This document shows positions 35,601 to 46,371 of a stretch of DNA of 64,000 bases, piece by piece. The translations under genes were made by a program, and so were the position numbers. The notes under the pieces are model-generated. The model ran no database searches, was not told the DNA's origin, and saw only the letters and a program-made list of their open reading frames with translations. The stretch comes from Adenophora triphylla var. japonica (taxonomy: Eukaryota; Streptophyta; Magnoliopsida; Asterales; Campanulaceae): assembly GCA_022495995.1 (NCBI GenBank), contig JAFEMH010000938.1, positions 1 through 64,000 on the forward strand, in the 5' to 3' direction. Within the stretch, counting starts at the first letter, position 1, and each line of letters opens with the position of its first letter.

Positions 35601-38600
35601 AGATTATTATCCGCATCAATCCCACCAGAAATGACAGGTTTAGGTTATGTTGCACTCACCACAAAATACTGAGAGCAGACTGGACACTCATGCGGCTTGC
35701 CTTTCTCTAGCCAGAACCAGACCACATCATGCTCATCTTCTGCTTAGGATAAGAAAAATAATTTGTTACCAGGCAAATAATAAATGACCAGCCATCCAAT
35801 ACTCCTAAAGAACGAGGCAGATTTCAAGTAACTTACCGCCTTCAGCGCCGGGGCATCCAACAATTCTCCTGTCATAGTACGATTTGACAACAGCAGGTTC
35901 TTCCTATAAACAACAAAATTATACTGATTGCTGAGAGCACAATGTCAGCAGCAAAGCAAGAAATAAACACACAAAGCCAAATATTATACTCCCTCCGTCC
36001 CAGACCAAGAGTCCTACTTTCCATTTTGGTCCGTCCCAGATCAAGAGTCCCATTCCATAAATGGAAATATGTGAACAGTATTTTGGACATTTATATCCTC
36101 ATAATGTAAATATATTTACAAAAAAACCATTCATTGTACCCTTATAATGTTAACATATTTACAAAAAAACCATTCATTAACTTACTATTTCTCCCACTCA
36201 TTCTCTCTCCTACAAAAAAACCATTCATTAACTTACTATTTCTCCCACTCATTCTCTCTCCTATTAAATATTTTTAACTTTTACATTCTCTCTCCTCTAA
36301 TCTTCTACCCACTTTCAATTTTTTATTCATTTTTTTAAAATTTTCTTAAAAACCGTGAAATACTTCCCTAGGACCCTTAGTCTGGGACAGAGGGAGTATA
36401 AGCCAAGAAGCATTAAACTAACTAACAAACTGCGGCAACTAGATGACCTATACAACATTAAACTTCAGATAACTATTCTCACTTTTCCTTCTAGTCCTTT
36501 GATAACTATGACTACATTAATCAATTTAGAATATCACTTTTCTGGAGTAAATGGAAATTAAAACAATAAAAATATGATTCGCCAAATTAGTTTGATTGCA
36601 ATACTTTCGAAAAATATTACCTACCACATATACTTCCTCCGTCCCGCCCGATGCTTCACCATTTTGGTGAAGCACGTAAATTAAGAAAAGTGATGAGTGG
36701 GAGTAGGGTTGTGAGAGGGAAGAAGTGAGTGGATATAACAAGTGGGGCCCACAATTTAAATATGTGAGGGGGAAAAGTTAGTGGATATGACAAGTGGGCC
36801 CCACAATTTAAGTATGTGAGAGGAAAAAGTGAGTGGGGTTGACAAATGGGGCCCACATTTATTACCATTTTAGGAAAGGTGAAGCTTCTACCGGGACATC
36901 CATTTGGGTAAAAGGTGAAGCTTCAGGCGGGACGGAGGGAGTATAGGTTAATATAGCCAAATTTATGCCAAGAAGTCTAAAATCTTGCCATAAAATCTCC
37001 TCTTACGAAATGTAGAAGGAATAGCACATCATTAAACAAACAACAGAGAGATCTGCAGCTTCTTCCAAAAGGTAGCAGACTTAAAAATAAGTTGAGAGTA
37101 CTACAAATAGGAGTCACTTTTATTCTCGAATAACTTAAAAAAACTACCTCTAGCAATAGCCTAACAAGCATATTTATGAATTAAAAGCCTAGGTACCATG
37201 TTAACAATATAATTGATTTACATGACGTTTAAGACTAAAGAGGGTTTAAAAAAGTATAGTGATCATCTCCGAAAGAAATTAATGATGAACTGTTGTTGAT
37301 ATCTCACAAGTCATGTCAGCAGCATAAAAGATTTCAACATGACTAGAGAATAGAAACCAGTATATATGATAAAACAGTTCCTATATCATATTTCCAGAGT
37401 TCTAAGTTTTACTAGAAGTATTTTAAACTGAAAGAACCTTTGCATCATTTGAAAAACGTAGTGTACTTACAATGAGTATGTCTATACAAGTTCTAATAAC
37501 AAGTAAGTTTTGATTGTTAAGGCAATAACTATATTTTAATCTCATTCCCTTGATGATTGCGTGGGAGACAATCCTATTTCCAAAAAAGAGGTAATTACTA
37601 GAAAGGAAAAATATATCAACTGCAGATATCAACCTCTTTGTTCACTCTACGTGTGCTCATCACGTCCAATATGTACTGTAGTCAGTAATCTTGGCTGGAT
37701 TACAGCATCCTGATGCGTAATTACCAAAAAAGGGGGAGGAGGTTCAAAATCTCTCTCTAACTAAATATTCATGCTGCCTTCAACTTTTAAAGATTATTAT
37801 CCTTATTGTTATTGTAATCTTTTTCACGGTTCCTTTTTGTGAATAAATAAAACAGACTGAAAAGAAATAGAATAAACATTCAATGCATATTAATCCTCCT
37901 GCTCCATAATTCAATGCTACTTGTTTCATTTTTTTGTACTATTTTGTGAGAACAACTTTGTCAGTTTATAATCTTGTGTATATATAATCGGCTTTTAGAT
38001 ATCCTACTAGTTAAAGAGGTTATTTGCTTCAAATTCTGGATTGCATGCTTCTAGTCCTGTTCTTCATCAATTACAGGAGTTACTAACCTACGATTGTAGC
38101 AAGCATAATGTTAAATGTGTGTTTAATAGCATATCATAAGAAATTCTGGCTATATACCTGTCTTTCATTGTAGAAAACATCAAACTCTAAAGATTGTAAA
38201 CGATATATATAGATAAATGAAAAGCCCACCACAATGTTTAGGAATGTGGTAATAAAAATGTAAACATAGAGAATTAAGTGTAAGAATATAAAAAAGTTCA
38301 TGTCTCGGGCTGATGAGAAGGAAAATTAAGGATTTGTTACTACTATTTGTTAATAAGTACTCAAAACTGCCCACCAAGGATCATGCAAGTTCTATTGTTA
38401 ACATTTCAAAGATCTAGTCAATCAACGGAATGAAGATAAGGCTATTTGAAGCAACAAATTTCCTACATTCTTCTTGAGAATTAATCAAGGTCCAGGTCCA
38501 GGTCCATAGAGCTCCTTTCTAAAATTCCTTAAAGCTCTAATATGTAATTTGAACTATTTCATGGAGGCAAAACTAACAACAAAAACAACGTCACCCCAGT

Positions 38601-40119
38601 GCCGCAAAGGCTCCCACCTACGGTGAGGTAAGGGGGGTCGGATGCATGCAACATTGCCTCAGTATTGAAGCACAGAGAGAGGTTGTTTCCAAATGACCCA
38701 CAATGAAAATTGCGTCGAAAATTGCATATACTGACTGCTGCTTCATAACAAAGAAGCGCATACAGTTTAATGAGCCAATTTGCTTTATTTCATCATATCC
38801 CCAAGCCAAAAAATAGTGAGTCTTTGACTCCATCGGATATGATGAATGGAGGCAAAACTAACATATCAAATAAAAACTGCTATTAACCTTATAAAAATTG
38901 TAGATAATTCATATGACACTTCATCAAAGCAAAATAAAATAAAATTGCCCAGACTTCTTAACATGACTCCAAACAGAATATTGTATACGTGTTAAACACA
39001 CAAAACACATTAACATTCATGTTTCGCCTTGATATTAGTGTCCTCAGATGGAGATGCTTTAATTTGTCAAATACCCACAATAGAGACTCAAAATGGGAAA
39101 AAGGGGTATTATATGTCAAAATATCCACTGATATCTGCTAGCTGTCAGCCTAGCATGTACTCTTAACCCTGAAAGTATCTGGCTATATCTGACTTTCATT
39201 GGCCATAATAGACTTGTAGTGGAACAGAGGGGTATTATAAGTGAAAACATTCAGTGACATATTAGTATATGACTAAACCTGACTTTCAATGGGAAACTTG
39301 GTCATATAGGAAAGGACAGAGTTGAGAATCAGATAGTATATCCTTTATAGTGATTTCATTTCAAAGCCAGAGCAGAACGTAGAAGGAATTACTGCAGGAG
39401 TGACAGAAAAGCTATTTGGACTTCTCTTATTTCAAATAACTGTGGCTACAACAAGACATCAAAATTCAATCACTTGGTCACCCAACCTATCAGGAAACGG
39501 TTCTATAGACATTAACTTGACATCAGAACTTTAGATCACATCAAACAAGTTTAGGTAAATAAACAACCATCAGGTAATTCAAAAGTTTGTCACTGACATT
39601 CATTTTATACTAACCTTTGTACCGAAAGGACCTTCAGGAAAGTCAATATCCAAAATCCTCCGCCCCTAATCAACATGAACCGAATTAAAACCAAAACTAT
39701 TGACAATCACGTCACAATTATACAAAACGATTCTACAACTCAAACAAGTAAAATGAATCTCGTAGACAAAATTTACCTCGAGCTCAGCTTCAAGCTCCTC
39801 ACGCTCATGACCAGTAGCAATAGGCATTACATCCTCCACTTTCTTCTTCGAAACAACATTTTCTATCATCAATATCTCAATTAATCATTACACATCGATC
39901 AAAAAACACACACACCCAAGGTTTCATAAAAATCGAAGTACGGTAATGACGGATGATAAACTTACCGGATTCGGAAGCGAAGTGACGATTCACGAGATGG
40001 AAGGACGGACGGAGCGCCGATGAGGCAGCTGAAGAAGAAGATTCACCGCCGGCGATGCATAGAGTGGCGGATCGTGCTTTGGAGATAGTATTGAGATGAG
40101 TATGGAGTCGTCTCCACAT
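32615..40119 (-). CDS. COX5B: Cytochrome c oxidase subunit 5b (zinc-binding), mitochondrial
   Basis: Nuclear-encoded subunit of complex IV in the inner mitochondrial membrane, facing the matrix. Six exons on -: 40119-39966, 39862-39777, 39665-39615, 35903-35837, 35739-35660 and 32680-32615, all GT-AG and in frame, giving 167 residues. The start MWRRLHTHLNTISKARSATL is a typical Arg/Ser-rich presequence. The mature part reads KKKVEDVMPIATGHEREELE, RRILDIDFPEGPFGTK, KSYYDRRIVGCPGAEG and HDVVWFWLEKGKPHECPVC. It ends VVGPGGPPDGHDDEDDHHH. Candidate zinc ligands are Cys114, Cys138 and Cys141. Introns 3 (3.7 kb) and 5 (3.0 kb) are far larger than the others and hold many transposons; splice sites remain intact. 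Confidence 0.96.
33327..33865. mobile_element. Outer Stowaway MITE, interrupted by a second MITE
   Basis: Begins CTCCCTCCATCCCATCCGAA and ends CGAGTGGGACGGAGAGAG, flanked by TA. Another MITE (33504-33776) sits inside it, so the outer element without the insert is about 265 bp. It lies in COX5b intron 5. Confidence 0.8.
33504..33776. mobile_element. Inner Stowaway MITE nested in 33327-33865
   Basis: Starts CTCCCTCCGTCCCGGACCTA and ends TAGGTATGGGACGGAGGGAG, with TA at both sides (33502-33503, 33777-33778). Its terminal repeats are closer to perfect than those of the host element. Confidence 0.85.
33929..34179. mobile_element. Stowaway-like MITE (251 bp)
   Basis: Begins CTCTCTTCGTCCTGAAAAGT and ends TTTTGGAATGGAGGGAG with flanking TA. 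The interior is a long imperfect inverted repeat around ATTGATTCACCATTAA. A related family member lies at 42710-42945. Confidence 0.75.
34368..35334. mobile_element. Mutator-like element with AGGCG-rich ends (967 bp)
   Basis: Terminal inverted repeats are TAGTTAGTCAAAGGCG on the left and the complement of TAGTTGTCAAAGGTG on the right, each followed by runs of AGGCG. CCCCCAGACA (34358-34367) and CCCCCAGATA (35335-35344) form a 10 bp target duplication with one change. No transposase is present. It lies in COX5b intron 5 and contains an Au-like SINE. Confidence 0.7.
34720..34815 (-). mobile_element. Au-like SINE 3' fragment
   Basis: On - the sequence GGTTTGCCTACATTTAAACC, CCCTTCCCCGGACCCTCGC and CTTTGTGCACCGAGCTGCCC followed by TTTTTTTAAC matches the 3' part of the Au SINE family. 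It is nested in the AGGCG element and lacks the tRNA-like head. Confidence 0.6.
35351..35374. repeat. (CA)n microsatellite
   Basis: About eleven CA dinucleotides follow a short poly-C, just outside the Mutator-like element. Confidence 0.9.
35989..36396. mobile_element. Stowaway-like MITE (408 bp)
   Basis: Ends CTCCCTCCGTCCCAGACCAA and TTAGTCTGGGACAGAGGGAG, flanked by TA, in COX5b intron 3. Same family as 30848. Its interior holds a tandem duplication of about 48 bp (36165-36212 and 36213-36262) built on CCATTCATTAACTTACTATT. Confidence 0.85.
36633..36941. mobile_element. Stowaway-like MITE (309 bp)
   Basis: Ends CTTCCTCCGTCCCGCCCGAT and AGGCGGGACGGAGGGAG, flanked by TA, in COX5b intron 3. 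Its interior repeats a GTGAGTGGATATGACAAGTG-type word two to three times. Confidence 0.8.
36942..39614. other. Body of COX5b intron 3
   Basis: AT-rich intron without frames. The only recognisable insert is a SINE-like piece at 38570-38690. Confidence 0.5.
38570..38690 (-). mobile_element. SINE-like retroposon fragment
   Basis: On - the order GGAAACAACCTCTCTGTGC, then GCATGCATCCGACCCCC, GGTGGGAGCCTTTGCGGCAC and TGGGGTGACGTTGTTTTTG resembles the 3' half of tRNA-derived plant SINEs of the Au type, with a T-rich tail. No A or B box is preserved. Confidence 0.5.
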
Positions 40120-40382
40120 GATTTAAAACCCTAGGGTTTGACTGATGATCTCAGGTCGGCCCTCTCTGGTTAGGGATTGAGATATCAACACGGCTACTTT
40201 TCGCTTTCCTCGGACCAATGAAAATGAAATGGGGAGGGGAATTGGGGAAAGGGGAATTGAATGGTCGAAAGACCGGCTCGGGCGCTGCCTAGTCGAGCGT
40301 TTGGGTTGACTCACACGTGGGAAGGATTGGCCCGTGTTTGTAGGGGAACAAGTGTACTCCCGTCTCGTAACAATTTGTACTA

Positions 40383-41909
40383 GGGAAATTACTGCATTAA
40401 AGTTTAGGGGGTTACTAAGTTAAGTTAAGCTCTATTTTTTCATTATTTATAATTTAAGTTCCAAAGTTGATAGTATTATGTTTGCATTTTAGAGTTTTTA
40501 ACTAATTTTGTTAGAAAACTCGTTAAATAATCACGTACAAGTTATGTGTCATTTAACTTAACGTAGAACGTTTTTGAACAAAAACTCTTGTATGTATTAA
40601 TGCAAATTAAATGAAAATAAATAGCCAAAATATAAAATATTAATATCCCTAAGTATATAAACAAATGATATTTTAGTATTATGACCGTAAATGGGGGTAA
40701 AGCAATAAATTTAAAATGACAAATTTTTTAACCCTAAAAATACTGTACTAATTAAGATGCTAAAATTGTAAATATTTTATAAAATACAACTAAAAATATT
40801 TTAGCATTTACTTTTCATTTTTTTCTTTTATTTTTAAGCAAGCATTTACTTTTAATGAAAACGGAATATTATAAACGGTTTAAGAAAATTATCTTTCTAT
40901 GTTTCGAAAAAAATGAACATTATCATTATTCAAACGAAAAAAAAAATTATTCATTATTTTTAAAAATAAATATTCCTTAAAAAATAATAATATAAATTAA
41001 TTAATACATTATATAATAAAATTATTTTATTTATTGTTCATCATTGTATCGCCAACAATATCATCCTCACAACATCTTGATTGCTGCCACCACCTCACTG
41101 CAGCCACCATCATCACCACCATTCCACCACTAGTCCAACTTCATCACTACAGCCTACCATCATCCTAAAAATCAAAAGAAAACCTATTCAAAATCCAAAT
41201 TTCAAACAAAACTCATATTCAAAATAAAATCAATCCCCAATTTCAAACTTTAATCAAAGCCTAGTTTCAAATCTGATTTTTAAATTCATATTCAAATATG
41301 ACATATTCAAATATGATCTTTTAAGCGCGGAATCAAGTCAGATTTCAAACATATATTCAAATCTGATTTTCAGACTTATATTCAAATCTGTTTGCAAACC
41401 CAGATTTGTATAGAGAGAGAGAGAGAGGGGAGATTCCCGTTGTAGTGCAGTCGCCGGAGTAAGGGAAGGAAGATGAGGAGAAGACGATGCTGGATTCAAC
41501 GACGTAGTACCTTCAACAGAGTATTAAGCTGAAAAGGCACAAACGGAAAAGAGAGACAAAAGGTGTTGAAGGGAAGATTGGGAAAATTGGGAAAAATAGC
41601 TGAATTTAAAACATACAATGAGATATACGGTTAGAGAAGAGTTTTTAATCTAGAGTTTCTATTTTTTATAATTATTTTATTCAATTTGCATTAAAACAGC
41701 AATGAAAGAATTTTTCTTCAAAAATATCCGCCGTTAAATGATCACGTGCTTGCACGTGATTATTTAATAGAGTTTTCTAACAAAACTAGTTAAAAACTCT
41801 AAAATGCAAACAAAATGACAACTTTAGGACCTAAATTGTAAACAGTGATAAAATAGAATTTAACTTAGTAACACCTCCTAAACTTTGGGGCCCAAAATGC
41901 AATTTTCCT
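40383..41909. mobile_element. Mutator-like element, 1527 bp, long terminal inverted repeats
   Basis: TTTGTACTA is duplicated exactly at 40374-40382 and 41910-41918 (9 bp target duplication). The ends form inverted repeats of about 190 bp: AAAGTTTAGG, GTTACTAAGTTAA, TTGCATTTTAGAGTTTTTAA and AAATAATCACGTGCAAG-type words recur as reverse complements at 41720-41909. The middle (41050-41560) is GC-richer, with CACCATCATCACC, TCAAATCTGATTTT repeats and a (GA)n run. No transposase is present. It lies 260 bp upstream of the COX5b start, so it may affect that promoter. Confidence 0.8.
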
Positions 41910-41928
41910 TTTGTACTATTTTCATCAT

Positions 41929-42226
41929 TTCCTCCCTCATTTTAAACCAAACTAGTTTTTTAGGCATGCTAATTAAGAAAAAGTGAGGTACGAAAAAGGG
42001 GTTGTTAATATGAAAATTAAATTAGGAGAAAGAATGAATAGGAAAAATAGTAAGTTGATCGTTGATGTGACTATATTAATTTGAAAGTGAGATCCTCAAT
42101 TAGGCGTTTGAGTATGATAAATGGGATAAAGTAAATAAAAACAGAATAAAAGAGACATTTTAAATTTTAAGAAAGAAGACTTACCAATGAGGAAAAAAAG
42201 TGCAAATTGTTATGCGACGAAGAGAG
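41929..42226. mobile_element. Degenerate Stowaway-like MITE
   Basis: Starts TTTCCTCCCTCATTTTAAAC and ends TGCGACGAAGAGAGTA. Only partly matching terminal repeats and family interior words (TAGGAGAAAGAATGAATAGG) support it. Confidence 0.5.
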
Positions 42227-42709
42227 TATTGGATAAGTAATGGGGAGAAGTAATTTACATTATGCGTTTCATATTGTATCTTTTATCCTACCATTTGAAA
42301 ATTTTGGATCAACAGCCTGTACATTTGTAATTTTTTTTTTATAATTTTATTAACTCAAAACATTTGTTTTAAAATGGACGAAAAAAAGTTATGATAATCG
42401 ACCATTTATTTTTTAATATAAAGGAGAAGTCATTAATTTTCGTGCAAGACTCTTTTAAAATGTATTACAGATAGATAGATGAGTAATTCTTGTGAAAAAC
42501 TAATTTTTTTCAAAATGTTATAAAAAAACTAGTTTTCAGAACAGTTCATCACTCTTATTAGTTAGACTTAGTGCTTTAAAACTAGTTTTTTTTCTTATGT
42601 TACGAAAAAACAAGTTTTTTTTTGCAAAATTTTGGCTAGATAAAATCTTGTAAAACTTAATTATAAGACATTATTTACAAAAGAAAAATTGTGAATTCAA
42701 AATCATATA
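42227..42709. other. AT-rich spacer, no gene seen
   Basis: Contains a repeated AACTAGTTTTTTTC-type word (42500-42620), but no reading frame or clear element. Confidence 0.4.
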
Positions 42710-42945
42710 CTCCCTCCTTCCCTAAAAGTTTGTCTCATTTGACTTTTTAGTTGAACTTTGACCACAAATATATGACAATTTAATTATGTTCATGAAATTC
42801 TAAAAATTTCTATTGATTCACCATTAATAATATTATCAACAACAACAACTTTTAGAATTTCATGAACATGATTAATCTCTCATAAATTTGTGGTTAAAAT
42901 TCAACAAAAAAGTCAAATGAGACAAACTTTTAGGGACGGAGGGAG
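42710..42945. mobile_element. Stowaway-like MITE (236 bp)
   Basis: Ends CTCCCTCCTTCCCTAAAAGT and CTTTTAGGGACGGAGGGAG, flanked by TA. The whole element is an imperfect palindrome around ATTGATTCACCATTAATA. Confidence 0.85.
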
Positions 42946-42988
42946 TATTAAAAATGTAAATAAAGTGCTAAATACATGTGTGTTGAAA

Positions 42989-43358
42989 GGGCAAATTACA
43001 AATAAAGGTACAGAGTATAGGGGATATTTGCACTGCAGAGTCCAATGTTTAATTTTTGGCGATTAAGGGTGCAAACTTACCAAAAGTTGGCAATTAAGGA
43101 TTTTTTGACAAAATCGTTAGAAATATCCATTTAATAATGGCAATTTAGGGTCTGAAGTTACCAACTACTAGCAAATAAAGGTCTGAAGTTATCGATTTTT
43201 AGTAAATAAAAGTCTGATTTAACAGCGATTTCTAACGATTCCGTTAAAAACCTCTTAACTGCCAATTTTTGATAAGTTTGAACCCACAAAAAATAAAACA
43301 TTGGATCCTGCAGTGCAAGGACCCCCTATACTTTGGACCCTTATTTGTAATTTGCCCA
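42989..43358. mobile_element. Foldback-like MITE with 8 bp TSD
   Basis: GGGCAAATTACAAATAAAGG at the left is repeated inverted at the right (CCCTTATTTGTAATTTGCCC). The inverted similarity continues for about 150 bp on each side (TTGCACTGCAG, CCAATGTTT, TGCCAATTTTTGATAAG). TGTTGAAA flanks it at 42981-42988 and 43359-43366. An 8-9 bp target duplication fits hAT or Mutator mobilisation. Confidence 0.75.
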
Positions 43359-43549
43359 TGTTGAAAACTAAGTTCATTAGATTAAATCTGCATCAAAATT
43401 TCTTCTCAAGCTCTGCAAATCTGATGCTAATTTGTTTCTTGTTCAGCTTGGATGCTTCAAATAACTTCCTCTTGTATTCTTTGCTTGTAGAATCTCCTGA
43501 GAATGGGAGTAGGAAACATTCTAATTTTTTTTAAATTCCTGATAGGACC

Positions 43550-46065
43550 AAAGAGGGTAAATGTAAAATGTAGACTAATAATCCCTATGTCATACGTCAT
43601 ACTCCATCCATCCGTCCAAAAATTAATGTCACAGTTGACTTGTGAATGTTTTTAGGGCATGTGTTTCACTTGTTTATACATTGCTCGTACAAAGGTAAAA
43701 TTTCACAAAGACTATTTTCTTATTTTAAAAGGCGACATTTATTTTGGGACAAAACAAAGTACGACATTTATATATGAGACTAAGAAAATATGGATATTCA
43801 TGGCAAGGAAAACATAACGGTACCTAGTTTTGGATGGCATGAGAATGAAAAAGTAGCCAACGCAATTAGATGTACCTGGAAGAAATATGATGAGTACAAG
43901 AGCCATAATCAGTTTCCATTACTAAATGCTTGATCTGAATCAACAAAGAGTCTCCCAAAAAACATCACCCCCTTTTTCCCAATAAACAAATTGTCAAAAA
44001 AAAAAAAAGAACTTGCCAGGGGATAAAGGAGTTATGAAAGGAGGTCATAAGAGAGACTGAATCATTTACCAGATCTCCACGAGTGAAAAACATGCAATAG
44101 AAGAGCAGAATGGTGTGCAAGATGGTGCATCCAACCCCACTTTTGAATGAATTAATTCTCCCCATAGCATTCCTCGAGTGCCCATATAGTTTCCTGCGAA
44201 TGCATTCCAGGTAAAGTGAAAACAACATTGAGAAATCAATTTTTCACGTGGTAAGGATTAGAAGGAAGTATACATTTGGCCAAAAGTAAGAAAGATATCT
44301 GAAATTGGACTAGATCATCAAAAAGGCAGATATGTATGCAATCACCACAAGTTCGAACTTAAACTAAACCAATACTCGAACCTGAGTGGACCAACATAAC
44401 CACACAGACCCTTGCATAAAATTTGACAAGAAAACCAGTATATACCAACAAATTCACATTTCCTGCTGCATCTTCATAAATAGACAAGCCCTATTGAAAG
44501 TTAACATGTCATCACTTCTTTGACGCTGCAAAATATTTTATTCAATTCTTCTGACCTGTATATGACTCCTAAATTAAGCTTGCCCAGTCTCATAAAATAG
44601 GCTATGATTCTGCTTCTATATAATGACGCGTGATGGTGTGCATCATCATTTGCAAGGGGCTAGACATGTATCGGGGGGGAGTTTTCAAGCATAGAAACAC
44701 TTCGGGACCTCATTCTGATAGCTTAAGCTTTTAAAGTAGTTGGTTGGTAACATGAAAAATCTTCACTTAAAATTGTGCAGCGAAGTGTGTTAGTCTAATA
44801 ATCTAAGCTTTTTACAATTTTAGACTATCAGAATTTTAGAAATTAGATGAATGGGAGTTTCTGTCTCTTAGAATGAAAACCTTCTTGGGCAGAAATGTAA
44901 ACATAGAATTGTCAGGATCCTCCAAAATTACCTCAGGCAGAGACGCATCATTTTCTTCTCCTCAAAGGCTGAAGCAAAATTAAGTTGTTCAAGATTAGAT
45001 AAAAACAAAAAACAAAAAAACTAGATGACAATATTTGGAAAAAACACATTTGCACAAAACTAATTGCAACTCTATGGAACACAATGTCACTTGTTTGAAG
45101 CGGTAGCCAACCCCAGAATTGAGAGATAAGATTTGCCTTCATCCTGACACTTGTGTAACAAAGAATCAAGAGTAAATGATTTGAAATTCTACGTACTTGG
45201 AAATGACTTATCTTAAGGGAAGAAATGGAAAAGATATACTCATAGAAGTCCAGTCCCAAAGACTATTATGTATCCTACCACAGAAAAAATCGAAAATATA
45301 ATCATAAGATGCGAGTGTACTCTGTTAAAGTTCTAATCTGTTCCAAATATTAGATCAAACCACAAATTCTTCTCATTAGAAAAAAAGTGAGGACACTAGA
45401 AAACCAAAGAAATCTGCAGGTTTATGCACATGACATAAAGCACAATCTCGATGCTATAGTCATTCAGCGTGAAGAACTTTGATCCTACTAAAAATCGGAT
45501 TAACTTTACCAAACGAAGTTCAAAAAGAAACAAAACAGAAGGCCATCATCGATTTTTGTATCAATACCTATAACAGAGCCAAAGAGAACGAAACAGACAG
45601 AGATACGAAAAATATGGCTAGAAAATAAGCACAAAATCATCCAATAAGACCCATCCCAGAGCCCATGAATTTTCATCATAATACTTAAATTTTATTGCTT
45701 CTCATACACCAGAGATGTTAATATAACCTGCATTATCTTAACAAACTTAAGACTTCATGCACTAAAAAATAATAATAGAGAAATGGCTTTCTCAAAAGAG
45801 AACAAGGAAACTACATAACTGCAGTCTTTCATGTGCAGGGTGAGTACCCTTTCAGCTACTGGAGAAATTTTTCAAAACATACAGGGAACAATGAAATAAG
45901 AGTCCTCTTTATAAAACCTCCTTGTTTAAGGAAACTCATTTAATGTGTTGACTGAAGCACAAATGTATTGTGAAGTACAACTATCAATGCAATAAATTAT
46001 CTAACTAAAGCAAGGGGAAGATTAATTTGGTACATCCTAAAAAGGAAAAGGGGATACTTATTTTG
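43550..46065 (-). other. Segmental copy 1 of 3, unidentified gene-like segment
   Basis: This stretch, the one near 50400-51000 and the one near 53970-56100 are homologous over exon-like and intron-like DNA. I do not recognise a gene. In copy 1 two exon-like pieces on - join in frame across GT-AG sites. The first, 44968-44932, reads FEEKKMMRLCLR. The second, 44193-44070, reads KLYGHSRNAMGRINSFKSGV then GCTILHTILLFYCMFFTRGD. A hydrophobic segment preceded by basic residues suggests a membrane protein. Another hydrophobic piece (MALVLIIFLPG) follows near 43900. The matching pieces in the other copies carry stops. Confidence 0.4.
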
Positions 46066-46359
46066 TATTAAGGCTCCTAATGATCCTCCTAATGATTCTC
46101 CTCAGTCCATGGCAAATTCAGCAAATCCCTCCAATGATCCTCCTGATCATTCTCATCAGCAAATCCCTCCTAATGATCCTCCTGATCATTCTCATTACCA
46201 TTTGTAAATAATAGACTCAATCTTTCCTTGTACATAGAATGATTGTCATCATAATGTGTAATAACTAGCTAGGATTTTTATCTCTGTATGTATAATCTCT
46301 GTATGTATAAATACTACATTTGTAATGAATGAAAATCATCTTTTGCCAAATTGTTTTCA
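46066..46359 (+). repeat. 5' LTR of the TA...CA copia element
   Basis: The U3 part repeats the words CCTAATGATCCTCCTGATCA and TCAGCAAATCCCTCC two or three times. A TATA-like TATAAATA lies at 46306-46313. Confidence 0.92.
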
Positions 46360-46371
46360 TGGTATCAGAGC

